A stretch of 50,313 nucleotides of DNA. Origin: Planctomyces sp. GTDB taxonomy: Bacteria > Planctomycetota > Planctomycetia > Planctomycetales > Planctomycetaceae. Shown one piece after another: positions 1 to 8,837 of this stretch. Numbering within the stretch: position 1 is the stretch's first letter; the number at the start of each line of letters is the position of its first letter. A program made the translations under genes and the position numbers. Location: assembly GCA_016795105.1 (NCBI GenBank), contig JAEUIH010000056.1, forward strand, positions 1-50,313. Direction: 5' to 3'. The notes beneath the pieces are model-generated. The model was given only the letters and a program-made list of their open reading frames with translations, was not told the DNA's origin and did no database searches.

Positions 1-220
1 CATTCTCGGACAAGACGCCTCTTTTCACATAGGCCAATTTTTGCTCATGACTATGCGCAATACGCAGATCGCACCCCCACATAGCGTTCCGGAGACGGAA
101 ATGTGGTGCGGAACCAAAAAGAGTAAGCCGCTGACAGGACCGCAATCATGACCACAAAACCGAGACAACTCCGAAGCATGGCAGGCTCGAATCTTTTTAC
201 AGGCTGTTATTCGTGAACGC
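1..220. other. Window-edge stretch without a supported gene
   Basis: I see no credible coding region, RNA gene or strong terminator here. The minus-strand reading frame across it has no recognisable domain and runs into the 3' end of the large secreted protein that follows. It is most likely intergenic sequence downstream of that gene. Confidence 0.5.
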
Positions 221-3200
221 TCAGCGAGACATTCTCGATCCCGGTGTGACAAGATCATTGAAGCGATCAACTGGTTCATGTGCTGACCACGCAATTCCTC
301 GGAGCATCAGCACGCGAAACAGAGGATCATCAAATGTCCAGCTATAGTGACCAGGGATACTGACAAAGACTCGGCCTTTACCGTGTTCTTTGACCCACAT
401 CTGGGGCGTCGCCATTCCGTCTTCCACGCTGGTTGCCAGCAGTGTGATGTCGCCTGGTTCACCGGTGAGCTTCCAGTAGCTTTCATCGTAGAGCTGGATT
501 TGATCGAAGTTTCGTACAATGGGATGATCAGTGTTGCGGATCTCGAGCGAGAGTGGTCCGTGGCGATAGCTGATCCGTCCACCCCACGACGCCATACCAA
601 TACGCCGAGCAAAATCTTTGACCTGATCGTCGCCATTGACGGCCCAGTGAATATAGACAGCACCACCTCCGCGAGCGAAGTATGCATCCATTTTTTCTGC
701 TCGTTCAGTGGGCCAGCTTCCTTTCTGAAAAAACAGCAATACGTCGGCTGCGGCAAGTTGCTGATCGTCTGGAAACTCCCAGGCTGTCATCACAGTCACA
801 TCCGGCGCAGCGGTTAGAAGTTCTTCCCAGACTCGTTGCCATGCAGGATAGTCGTGTTCACCGGGGCCATGGTCCTTTGGACCGGCAACCAGCACGACCT
901 TCAGAGGTCGGTTCGGGAGTGCAGGTTCCGGAGATCCGGCGAGAGCCGCAGCAACTTCAGCCTGTGTCCTCAATGGAGGGGCCGGCAACGGAGATTCCAG
1001 AGGCATATGCGGAGCCGGAGTCAGCAGATAGGTCATCAGGTCGCGAATTTGATCAGGTGATAGTTTATCAAGGAGACCCTTTGGCATCACGGAAGTCTTC
1101 GAAGGCGTCGTCGTTTCGATCTCCTGTCGATCAATTTTTGTCAACACACCCTTTTCATCGCCGAGGAACAGGTCGCCGTTTGCTGTCTGAAGCACGCCCG
1201 TCAAAACCTGGCCACTCTTCATTTCGAGGATATGCCCGATGTAGTCGGGGTTAATTGCAAAACTGGGATTTTGAAGGTCTCGCAGGACCGACGCATAGTC
1301 CCGGTGAACCACGTTCATCAGGTCTGGTCCAATTTTTGGTCCGCTTCCAGCAATACTATGACACTTAAAGCACCCGGCCGCTTCGCTGCGAAAGACGCGT
1401 CGACCTCGCGCCCAGCTGCCTCCGGCAAGTTCCGGAATTTGTTCCTGTGTTTGAGGAACGGCATCGACTTCCGCTGAAGGATCGACCCACGGCAAAATCA
1501 TTCGGTGTAGTGGAAATGGTCTGAATCGAGAGTCTTCATTCGTGCTGAGTGCCATGGTCAAACTTGCCGCAGAATCCGCACCGGTCGGGAGTTCGATCTC
1601 CAGCGAAACAAGCGAATTGGAATCTCCTGAGACTTGAAGTTGAGTCAAAAACCTTCCATCGGAAAGTTGACCATCAATTTGAGCTACGAACTGTCCATCC
1701 GTTGGTGTCCGGGGCATCGCGGTGGCACGAATCGGAACATCACTGGTCAGCGTCAAAAAGACGGTTTCCGCTGGCCATTCGTAGTCAATTTTTGCGCCCG
1801 GCTGAACTGCTGGTCGCAAAATATGGTGCAGGTTTAAGCTTGTTGACAGCTTCAGTGTTCCTGGACGGTTCAGTAATTGCCACAGTTCTTCGTGCCCTGC
1901 ACTGCCCTTCAGGATGGACCTGGACACCGCAAGATCTGCGTGCGGTAACCAGCCGGTCCAGTCGGTCCTTGCCGGATCGGTCTGATCGGTCTGATCGGTC
2001 TGATCGGTCTGATCGGTCGGATCAGCGGGCGTCCAGCGGGCGTTCACTCCGTGAAGCGCGAAATCGACATCCAGCTGCGGATGCTGCGCGAAGTTTGTGT
2101 CTTTCCGTGAGTACGCATCTCCAGGATTCTGCGACATGTCCGTAAACGGCAGACTCACTGCATAATGAGAGCTGGACTGCATCGGGGCGGTGTTAATGAT
2201 CACCGTCCTCAGATCGTTCGTTATCCCGACACTGCTGACAGGCAGTTCGAAACGAGGCTGCATCAGTTGTGCTTTGACCACGGCGTACGGTGGCATTAGG
2301 TTTTCGAATCGATCGCCGGCTCTGACGTGGGTTCCGTATTCAACACGAGTTTTCTCCTGAAGATTTTTCAGCGTGAGCGGATCCAGAGCTCGGTCAAATG
2401 CAATGCGAATTTCCTGAGGACCTTCTGCCCAGGTTGCGAGTGGTCGCGGAGCTTCCGGGTGGTCCATACGAATGCGAAACAGTTTGCCAATCCCAGCTGG
2501 ACCTGTTCCCCAGTCCGGCGGTCCGCTGTGGCAGGCGACGATCAGATCGCCCATCGGACTGACGCAGGCATCAATCGTGAGCATCTGCAGGCAAGCGAAG
2601 AGTTGCGAAGTTGCCACATAGCCGGAAGGCGTGGGAATGAGTTGAGTCCGCCAGAGTTTTCCTCGGGACTCACCACAAACAAGAGCATTTCCTTTCCAGA
2701 AGTCCGGACCAAACACTGGGCCGCCGTTCACGGATTCATTGAACACCATTCCGCATGTCGACTGATGTTGGGGGCTATAGTCGAACGTTGAGGGCTCATC
2801 GATGACATCCGGGTTATGTCGAGGATGTCGGGGCGGAAAGCCGTAGTGTCGTTCGGGCTGAATATGCAGGAGTTCGTCCAGAGGATTTCCATTGGGCAGC
2901 CAGGTGGCGCCTTCCTGCTCGGTGCAGAACAGGTCGCCATTGTCATTGAATGCAAGTGCAACAGGGAAACGAATTCCGGTGCAGATGGTTTCCCGTTTTG
3001 AAAAGTCTGCAGATACCTTCTGAATGGACCCGTTGTCGATCGTTCGACGATACCTGGCGACACCATCATCACCGATCTGGTAAGCATTCGCGAAGTCACC
3101 AACCCCAAGTCCAAAGTAGATATTCTCCTGTTTGTCCATCGCGATTCCGATGGCATCGACGGTTTGCAGAATTTCATTCCAGCCGCTGGCGACCACAATT

Positions 3201-4519
3201 TCTTCATCGGCTCGATCGTCACCATTGGTGTCAACGATCAGCGACACTTTTCCTTTGCTGGGAACAAACACACCGGTCCCACGTGAATAGCCGGGAGGGG
3301 TCAGCAACAGACCGATCGGACCCCGCAGACTGCCTGTGTTCTTCCAGAACAATTCGGCGTGATCTTCTATTCCGTCAGCATTTGTGTCGCTGAGAACATG
3401 AATGTCTCCGTTGTAGCCGAGTGTGATCAGCTTTCCGTCACTTCGATAGCGAACGTTATTCACATTGGTAAGTTCAAGCGGCAACTCGGCTACAGAGAAA
3501 CCTGGAACAAGCATCTGAATTTGAGGAGGATTCTCGGCCTTCACAAGAGGTGTACCTTTGGTGTTGCCAAGCTTCAGCTCCCCGGGGAGCTGTTCCGCGA
3601 GTTCCCGATACTTTTTCGAGATGTAGGTTCGAATCTGCACGGATTCGGATTCGGTGAGAACTCGGTCAAAAACAAGTATCTCTGCGATGTCTCCCTTGAG
3701 AGGACCTCGGACTTGCTGAGCACCCGGCCCGTTGGTGTAGAACCTTGCTCCAATGGTCAGTTCTTCAACCGAAAGTTCCGTGGAATCGAACGGGCGAGCT
3801 GCTGCCTTCTGCCCATCTGCCAGCATCCTGACTTCTTTGACGCCTGGATCGATCACTGTTTCAAGAGTGTGCAGAGTCCCGAAGGGAAACGTCTGATCCA
3901 GAAGGTCGCGAGCTCCTCCAAAGCCACGTCCTTCAATGTTCAGAGTATCAAATTCGAATGAGGGGCCCGGTCCAAGGTCGATTGTGAATCCAGATTCATA
4001 GTCTCTGCGTTCGTGGGCATTAGTTGCCATGAAACCTCGAAAGTCACCAGGGTTCTCATGGGGTGCTGCGACGATGAAAATCGTTGCGCTGTTGAGAGAC
4101 AAGGCAGAACCGATATGGCGAAGGTGATCGTCTTCACCGTCAAATCGGACTACCGAATGATTGCCCACCTGAACATACTTCGGTCGAAGATTCTCGGCTG
4201 CCTGTTCGGCGTGTTGCTGATTCCCGGATGCATCTGTCCAATTGGATACAGTGTCCCCGGAATTCAGCTCAGTTTGCTGGCCTGCACTACGAATTGAATT
4301 GATGTGAGACGCGTCGAGCCACAGTCTCAGTCCATCGCGAATCGGCAGACGTTGATCACTCCCGGGCACGACCATGGCTGTCTTTTGAACGGTAGCCGCC
4401 TGTGGCATCGCGACGTTCTGATCAGACCACGTCATCAAGAGTGCGAGCACTGCCAAACAGATCACCAGACGCCGAATATAGTGATGGACCACGAGTGGTT
4501 GAGAGTATCTTGAAGTCAT
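221..4519 (-). CDS. Secreted LamG / PVC-type dehydrogenase propeller / cytochrome c / ThuA protein
   Basis: A 1432-residue exported protein. The N-terminus is basic, followed by a hydrophobic stretch (VICLAVLALLM), so it is a signal peptide or anchor. Residues about 55-300 look like a LamG/concanavalin-type domain (GLRLWLDAS, VVRFDGEDDHL). Residues about 340-700 resemble the 'putative membrane-bound dehydrogenase' beta-propeller expanded in Planctomycetes and Verrucomicrobia (DTNGDDRADE, FPVALAFNDNGDLF). A single haem-binding CFKCH lies near residue 1048 in a cytochrome c segment that ends in a typical 'LSPDQIRDLMTYLLT'. Residues about 1208-1410 form a ThuA-like domain (VVLVAGPKDHGPGEHDYPAW). 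Family knowledge suggests periplasmic oxidation of sugars or polysaccharide-derived compounds with electrons passed to the haem; the substrate is unknown. A low-complexity (DQT)n tract interrupts the linker before the cytochrome. Confidence 0.85.
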   Translation of the reverse strand: MTSRYSQPLVVHHYIRRLVICLAVLALLMTWSDQNVAMPQAATVQKTAMVVPGSDQRLPIRDGLRLWLDASHINSIRSAGQQTELNSGDTVSNWTDASGNQQHAEQAAENLRPKYVQVGNHSVVRFDGEDDHLRHIGSALSLNSATIFIVAAPHENPGDFRGFMATNAHERRDYESGFTIDLGPGPSFEFDTLNIEGRGFGGARDLLDQTFPFGTLHTLETVIDPGVKEVRMLADGQKAAARPFDSTELSVEELTIGARFYTNGPGAQQVRGPLKGDIAEILVFDRVLTESESVQIRTYISKKYRELAEQLPGELKLGNTKGTPLVKAENPPQIQMLVPGFSVAELPLELTNVNNVRYRSDGKLITLGYNGDIHVLSDTNADGIEDHAELFWKNTGSLRGPIGLLLTPPGYSRGTGVFVPSKGKVSLIVDTNGDDRADEEIVVASGWNEILQTVDAIGIAMDKQENIYFGLGVGDFANAYQIGDDGVARYRRTIDNGSIQKVSADFSKRETICTGIRFPVALAFNDNGDLFCTEQEGATWLPNGNPLDELLHIQPERHYGFPPRHPRHNPDVIDEPSTFDYSPQHQSTCGMVFNESVNGGPVFGPDFWKGNALVCGESRGKLWRTQLIPTPSGYVATSQLFACLQMLTIDACVSPMGDLIVACHSGPPDWGTGPAGIGKLFRIRMDHPEAPRPLATWAEGPQEIRIAFDRALDPLTLKNLQEKTRVEYGTHVRAGDRFENLMPPYAVVKAQLMQPRFELPVSSVGITNDLRTVIINTAPMQSSSHYAVSLPFTDMSQNPGDAYSRKDTNFAQHPQLDVDFALHGVNARWTPADPTDQTDQTDQTDQTDPARTDWTGWLPHADLAVSRSILKGSAGHEELWQLLNRPGTLKLSTSLNLHHILRPAVQPGAKIDYEWPAETVFLTLTSDVPIRATAMPRTPTDGQFVAQIDGQLSDGRFLTQLQVSGDSNSLVSLEIELPTGADSAASLTMALSTNEDSRFRPFPLHRMILPWVDPSAEVDAVPQTQEQIPELAGGSWARGRRVFRSEAAGCFKCHSIAGSGPKIGPDLMNVVHRDYASVLRDLQNPSFAINPDYIGHILEMKSGQVLTGVLQTANGDLFLGDEKGVLTKIDRQEIETTTPSKTSVMPKGLLDKLSPDQIRDLMTYLLTPAPHMPLESPLPAPPLRTQAEVAAALAGSPEPALPNRPLKVVLVAGPKDHGPGEHDYPAWQRVWEELLTAAPDVTVMTAWEFPDDQQLAAADVLLFFQKGSWPTERAEKMDAYFARGGGAVYIHWAVNGDDQVKDFARRIGMASWGGRISYRHGPLSLEIRNTDHPIVRNFDQIQLYDESYWKLTGEPGDITLLATSVEDGMATPQMWVKEHGKGRVFVSIPGHYSWTFDDPLFRVLMLRGIAWSAHEPVDRFNDLVTPGSRMSR
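1975..2019. repeat. 9-bp in-frame microsatellite coding for (Asp-Gln-Thr)n
   Basis: Five units of GATCGGTCT (the last ends TCG) in a perfect 9-bp period lie inside the large secreted protein and encode repeated Asp-Gln-Thr on the minus strand. Because the unit is a multiple of three, copy-number change would alter linker length without a frameshift. Confidence 0.9.
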
Positions 4520-4749
4520 GTTCGGAGATCTCTGGAAGAATTCGAGTCAACTGAATTTCAGAACGAAGGAAAATTGACTTCTGAAATATACACAAGTTGA
4601 TTCCAAAAGTGGACTGAATTGTCATATTGACAGGTGCGCAGTATGTCACTCGCTGTAGATTCGACGAATTTCGTTTTGAACCGAATCGAACTCGTTTTGT
4701 CGGTGTTTAAGGCAATGAATCCTCCTCCACAACCTGAAAGGCGAGAACG

Positions 4750-5433
4750 ATGTGCTTCAAAGGTAACCGAATCTTCCAAAGAATGATGTTCCTGTCAGCA
4801 TTGTTGTTTGTTGTCCCGTCGATGACTCCATCACATGCCGACGAACCAATAACAGTAACTGTAACACCGGAGACTTCTGAGATATCTGACTCAGATTCAA
4901 GTACAATCTGTGAGGTTCGGATTCTGATGCTGGGGACGAAAGCTGGAGTCGAGATTCCGGAATCGGTTCCGGATCCGCAACAGTTTCAGAAGACGCTGAG
5001 TGAGGCTGGCAGCATTGCATGGACTCGTCAACTGAGAACACCGGTTCTTATGGGGCAGGAGATGATGTGGAACAGTGGAGAAACGACGCCTGTTGTTACT
5101 GGTCAGGTCATGACACCACGATCTCAACAGCCTGTCCGCTCGTTGACACAGGTTCAGACGGGAACGATCATCAAGATCGAAGAACTGTCGATGGAAGAAG
5201 AGTGGATTGTGATGAAGCTGGATGTTGAATCATCGCGACTGGAAAAATTACCGGAGTATAACTCAGAGGCTCCCGACCGCGAGTTGATGACTCAGATTCA
5301 GCAAACCTCATATAAGGGTCGGATTGCTGTGCAAAACGGCAAGACAGTCATGGTGCAAGGCAGCCAGTCATCGTCATCCGAAGATGCTCCCTCCGGCAAC
5401 ATTCTGATTTTTGTCACAGCGAGAAGAATGTAA
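4750..5433 (+). CDS. Small secreted protein with a secretin-like C-terminal pattern
   Basis: A 227-residue protein with a signal peptide (MMFLSALLFVVPSM, likely cleavage after SHA). AAAGGCGAG precedes the ATG. I do not recognise the family with certainty. The last 50 residues (RIAVQNGKTVMVQGS ... GNILIFVTARRM) recall the end of type II/III secretin beta domains, where a 'dGqtvvigG' strand is followed by 'elLIfvTPriv'. The segment with TGTIIKIEELSMEEEWIVMKLDV would suit a preceding beta-strand pair. This resemblance is my inference. The protein is far too short to be a whole secretin, so it could be an isolated beta domain or an unrelated beta-rich periplasmic protein. It is divergent from the large dehydrogenase gene and convergent with the phosphatase gene. 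Confidence 0.65.
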   Translation: MCFKGNRIFQRMMFLSALLFVVPSMTPSHADEPITVTVTPETSEISDSDSSTICEVRILMLGTKAGVEIPESVPDPQQFQKTLSEAGSIAWTRQLRTPVLMGQEMMWNSGETTPVVTGQVMTPRSQQPVRSLTQVQTGTIIKIEELSMEEEWIVMKLDVESSRLEKLPEYNSEAPDRELMTQIQQTSYKGRIAVQNGKTVMVQGSQSSSSEDAPSGNILIFVTARRM

Positions 5434-5440
5434 AATGTAG

Positions 5441-5460
5441 CTTGGGGATTCTTCCCCGAG
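5441..5460. terminator. Hairpin between convergent genes
   Basis: CTTGGGGA and TCCCCGAG form an 8-bp stem (one G-U pair) with a 4-base loop just after the stop of the secreted protein. There is no U-run, so a terminator role is inferred from the convergent position only. Confidence 0.45.
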
Positions 5461-5469
5461 CACACCCCT

Positions 5470-5521
5470 GCGCCGCTGCAGTACTCGAACCAGAGCGGGA
5501 CGGGCAGGAATGCCCATCCTA
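5470..5521 (-). repeat. Dispersed 52-bp repeat (family 1), single copy
   Basis: Read on the minus strand this begins with TAGGATGGGCATTCCTGCCC and continues through a CTGGTTCGAG block to GCGGCGC. It matches the unit of the tandem array at the far end of the window (about 50046-50240) with only three differences over 52 bases. It contains the hairpin GGGCA-TTCC-TGCCC. Its first three bases are the TAG stop codon of the adjacent phosphatase-family gene. Confidence 0.9.
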
Positions 5522-6457
5522 CGATTTGGGGGTGTATCGGTCTTGGGGCCAGGATTCGGCGAGTTGTGAGAGTGATTCAAGGATGTGAGGGTCTTCGCTG
5601 CAGGCGACGATGGATGGATAGCGGAGCATACCGGCTCGAGTATCCATCCAGAGTGATCGGTAGTGAACCGGCTCACGATTGTGGGCCCAGATGGCATCAC
5701 CGCCGCGAACTCTGGCGATGTGCATCGACACCGGGAAGTCGTAGATATTGGGCGAGTGAATCAGACTTCCGGCATATTCGCCGGTTGCCATCAGCGGATA
5801 AATGCTGCCCTGCATTTCATCCGAAGTCCGGCCCATAAGACCGAGTCCATCAACTTCACGGGCTCTCTGAGTATCTCGTTCCTGAAATCCAATCAGATAG
5901 ATTCCCTGCCCGAGCGATTTTCGAGGAGTCGTCATGTCGGGGAGTTTGTCGAGCACCTGTCTGGCTGGTATGGATGTGTCGTCCGGACCGCAGACGATCT
6001 TATTCGGAGTCACTTCCACCCATGTGCCATGCGGTCCCATTTCAGGGGCAAAGACGAGTGAGTACAGAGGCGTATCAAAGTTGTGAAGATGGACAATGAT
6101 TGAATAGCCGTTTCCGGTGCGGTCGCGATACTGTTTCGTACCGTCGATGGGATCGATTGCGATCGCGAGTTCGCTTTCCTGTGCGAAGTTTGCCATATCG
6201 CCGGTTGTCTCCTCACCCTGAATTCGACATTGTCGCAGGATCGGATCCGCATCGCGAAGTGCTGCAACAAGAAGTTCCTGAACAGACAGGTCAGCCAGAG
6301 TAAGAGCATCTGTGTTGGCGTTGCCGGATGACTTTCCGCCCACAGAAATATCAAAGTGTCTCAACCTTCGAGCCACAGCTCCGCACCATCGAACTGCAGA
6401 TGGAAGTGCTGTCTGTAATGCAGAGATGATTTCGTTCTGATTCGTTACCTGATTCAT
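5519..6457 (-). CDS. Inositol-monophosphatase / CysQ-like phosphatase
   Basis: A 312-residue protein of the FIG/inositol monophosphatase fold. Metal-site motifs are visible: GEE (IQGEETTG, residues about 97-100), DPIDGT (AIDPIDGTKQYRD, about 120) and a late D in 'NIYDFPVSM', in the position of the usual WDxAA. Members hydrolyse phosphate monoesters (inositol phosphate, PAP, fructose bisphosphate) with Mg2+; which substrate applies here cannot be read from the sequence. Its ATG overlaps the stop of the upstream ATP-grasp gene by four bases (ATGA), so the two are translationally coupled and probably act together. Mch lies one gene further upstream. The stop codon is part of a dispersed repeat. 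Confidence 0.85.
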   Translation of the reverse strand: MNQVTNQNEIISALQTALPSAVRWCGAVARRLRHFDISVGGKSSGNANTDALTLADLSVQELLVAALRDADPILRQCRIQGEETTGDMANFAQESELAIAIDPIDGTKQYRDRTGNGYSIIVHLHNFDTPLYSLVFAPEMGPHGTWVEVTPNKIVCGPDDTSIPARQVLDKLPDMTTPRKSLGQGIYLIGFQERDTQRAREVDGLGLMGRTSDEMQGSIYPLMATGEYAGSLIHSPNIYDFPVSMHIARVRGGDAIWAHNREPVHYRSLWMDTRAGMLRYPSIVACSEDPHILESLSQLAESWPQDRYTPKS

Positions 6458-7341
6458 CGTAGATCCCTTGTTGCGTCAATCCAGTCAAACAATCGGGCAG
6501 CAACATCGACACGACATGCAGCCTGCAGTCCTTTCCAGCCGGGGACAGCATTCACTTCAATAATCACTGGTCGATTTTCTTCGTCGTACATGAGATCGAC
6601 ACCAGCAAAGACTGTCCCAGTGATTTCCGCCGCCTGTTGAGCCAAATGCAGTTCTCCGTCTGTCGGCAGATGAGGCATGCCTGTTCCCTGCTGGGAGATA
6701 TTCGCTCGGAATTCACCTTCCCGCGGGATTCGCTTCATGGAGCCAATCAAATTGCCGTCCAGCAACAGCAGTCGGAGATCAAATCGGGGGCCGTTGAGGA
6801 ATTCCTGAAGGTAAATCACAGCTCCAAGTCGTTCGATTGTGCGGAACGCGCGGTGAGCCAGTTCAGGATCGGAAACCCTCATGACTCCTCTGCCTTCTGC
6901 TCCGAACAGAGGTTTAATCACTACGTCGCCACCCAGTGACTCGAAGGCCTTCATGGCAATTTCGGAGTTCTCGCAGACGACGGTATCCGGAACCGGCAGT
7001 CCAGCGATCGCCATTCGCTGAGTCGTCAGATACTTGTCCACTGCACATTCAAGGGCACGCGGCGGATTGAGAATCTTCACGCCTGTGGATTCAAGTCCCG
7101 CCAGCAGGTCCATCCTCGCGACCACTTGTTCGAGGCTGCCTGGAGGCATCGTTCTGACAAGAATCGTGTGCAAAGGATTCAGGCACAGTTCGCCACAACG
7201 AAACCGGGACTGACCAGCCTGGATGTTTGATGAGAAGTCTTCATATAAAAGAGGAAAGATCTGGTGACCTCGTTCTGTACCAGCTCGCACAAGGTCACGT
7301 ACGTACCAGCTGTCATGATTTCCGAACACACCGATTTGCAT
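6454..7341 (-). CDS. RimK-type ATP-grasp ligase in the methanopterin gene cluster
   Basis: A 295-residue ATP-grasp enzyme. The nucleotide-binding segment VIKPLFGAEGRGV (about residues 138-150) and the metal-binding end FAGVDLMYDE ... VIIEVNAVPGWKGLQ are those of the RimK/MptN/CofF group, which adds glutamate or another amino acid to a carboxylate. Length matches the family. It follows mch after 45 bp and overlaps the phosphatase-like gene by 4 bp. By context the likely substrate is a tetrahydromethanopterin precursor or side chain; this is inference. RimK proper (ribosomal protein S6 modification) or lysine-type ligases are alternatives, but the mch neighbourhood argues for a cofactor role. 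Confidence 0.85.
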   Translation of the reverse strand: MQIGVFGNHDSWYVRDLVRAGTERGHQIFPLLYEDFSSNIQAGQSRFRCGELCLNPLHTILVRTMPPGSLEQVVARMDLLAGLESTGVKILNPPRALECAVDKYLTTQRMAIAGLPVPDTVVCENSEIAMKAFESLGGDVVIKPLFGAEGRGVMRVSDPELAHRAFRTIERLGAVIYLQEFLNGPRFDLRLLLLDGNLIGSMKRIPREGEFRANISQQGTGMPHLPTDGELHLAQQAAEITGTVFAGVDLMYDEENRPVIIEVNAVPGWKGLQAACRVDVAARLFDWIDATRDLR

Positions 7342-7386
7342 AAATTGCTCAGTTCAGCCGCTTCGATCAGGGTGGTTCAGAATTCT

Positions 7387-8328
7387 TTAGAGCTCAAAAG
7401 ATGATTTGATCAGCTCAGGAAGGTGACGACCGTATTGAAATGTGCGCCCCGATTTCAGATTGTGAAATATGACGATTGCCGGACTAAACAGAGCGGGGTC
7501 TAAAGCATAGAAGTCGTAGTTCGCTGCTTTAAAGAGCGAAAGAAACGTCTGACCATGGGAAGCCGAAGCACAGGATGGAACCTGTTCCCCGATTGACTGA
7601 ATCTGCTCATCTTCACAACGCACCCACAAGTGCACGGTTCCACCATAAAGAATTGCATCATTGGTACGGCCGATCCCGTGAAGGTCATTCTTAGCGATTG
7701 GCGGTAAAGGGGCAGTGCCGGAACCGCTGAGGATCGACGAAAGCGGGAAGTGGAGTTCGTGCAGCTTGTGAAGAGTGGTTTCCACAGATCGAGCAACCAC
7801 CTGCAGATTTCCCGCCTGGGAAGCAGTTGGTGCGACGGCAAGAATTAATCGACGAGACTCGCCAATCGAAGCTCGGATTTTTTCGACTGCCGCCGGGGTC
7901 GGGAGTTTGTTCGATTCCAGAATTCCGACTGCTACATTCTCCTCAGCTGTTGGAGGGAGGTCTTTGAACAACTCTTCATTCTTCGCAAGCGCCCTCATCG
8001 GGCCCGATCCCATCGCGAAGTAATCCTCTGTTGCGATCTTCCAGCCTGCATACTGACTCATCAGGCAGGCAGCAACCGGATGATCAGTGCGAACCTGAAC
8101 CAGCGGCAGGTTTCCAAACAAAAGAACATCCGGAGTGATTGAAATCTCCGCAAGATCAGACATGCAGAGTCTTGCCAGCAGCAGACCGGCATTCATTCCG
8201 CCATCGCATTGAACGCCAAAGTCAATAATCGAGACAAGCCCTTCGTCGTGAACTGTAACTCGCAGTTCGGCCGCTCTTGTTCGGATATCTTCGAGAAGTC
8301 TTGCTGCACGAGTATTCAGTAGTTGCAT
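7387..8328 (-). CDS. mch: Methenyltetrahydromethanopterin cyclohydrolase
   Basis: A 313-residue protein resembling Mch along its whole length, including the N-terminal LNTRAARLL and 'DFGVQCDGGMNAGLLLARLCM', 'AGWKIATEDYFAMGSGPMRAL' and 'VAPTASQAGNLQVVARSVET'. The enzyme interconverts methenyl- and formyl-H4MPT in the cytoplasm, a central step in H4MPT-linked formaldehyde or formate oxidation. Such genes are known in methylotrophic proteobacteria, methanogens and Planctomycetes. It is first in a three-gene minus-strand run with a RimK-like ligase and an IMPase-like protein. No other H4MPT gene (fae, mtd, fhc) lies in the window. Confidence 0.93.
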   Translation of the reverse strand: MQLLNTRAARLLEDIRTRAAELRVTVHDEGLVSIIDFGVQCDGGMNAGLLLARLCMSDLAEISITPDVLLFGNLPLVQVRTDHPVAACLMSQYAGWKIATEDYFAMGSGPMRALAKNEELFKDLPPTAEENVAVGILESNKLPTPAAVEKIRASIGESRRLILAVAPTASQAGNLQVVARSVETTLHKLHELHFPLSSILSGSGTAPLPPIAKNDLHGIGRTNDAILYGGTVHLWVRCEDEQIQSIGEQVPSCASASHGQTFLSLFKAANYDFYALDPALFSPAIVIFHNLKSGRTFQYGRHLPELIKSSFEL

Positions 8329-8837
8329 GATGAAAGGAGCTCTGTGGCACGTTTGAGGGCTGTTAAGGCGGAACCAAATCGTGAAAACCTGGATTGTGGA
8401 TGAGAGGGTCCTTAGGCTTCCCTCCTTCCTCGGATGTGAATCCCGGATTTCAGAGAATTGAATTATTCAGTTTTTGCTGTGATCGTCGAGTCGCTCGCTG
8501 AAATGACTCAACAGAAAGTCACCGTCCGGCGTCATTTTTTGGTTGAAATGGTCGTCTTATGCGAATTCAGACGTACTCGAAAGTTCTAATAAAGCGTAGG
8601 ATTCGGCGAAATTGCGGTTGGACGGCTGACCGCTCAGGAAACTACCAATCTTCTCAGATCGTGAACGGTGCTCTCTCATCGTCAACCTGGATTTGGCAAT
8701 TCTGTAACTGGTTTTGACTCGCGCTGTTGATCCATTCTGGTTCCTTTCTTCATTTCGAATCACTTGAGTGGCATAGCAGGCCTATGTCTGATGACTCAAG
8801 TGTTCGAACTTCCTGCATTAGAAAAGGTTTGCATCGG
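8329..8837. other. 509-bp divergent intergenic region
   Basis: This separates mch (-) from the Cys-rich propeller gene (+) and should hold promoters for both. I find no convincing ORF or -35/-10 pair. A weak inverted repeat AAATGAC (8501) ... GTCATTT (8531) followed by further Ts could form a 7-bp stem with a 23-base loop. I do not assign it a function. Confidence 0.4.

Noticed and set aside
347-4513. Many plus-strand reading frames opposite the large secreted protein
   Set aside because: They are antisense shadows of a gene with clear domains and have no recognisable features of their own.
8501-8537. Terminator or riboswitch in the mch-propeller gap
   Set aside because: The stem is only 7 bp with a long loop and alternative pairings; not enough to support a call.
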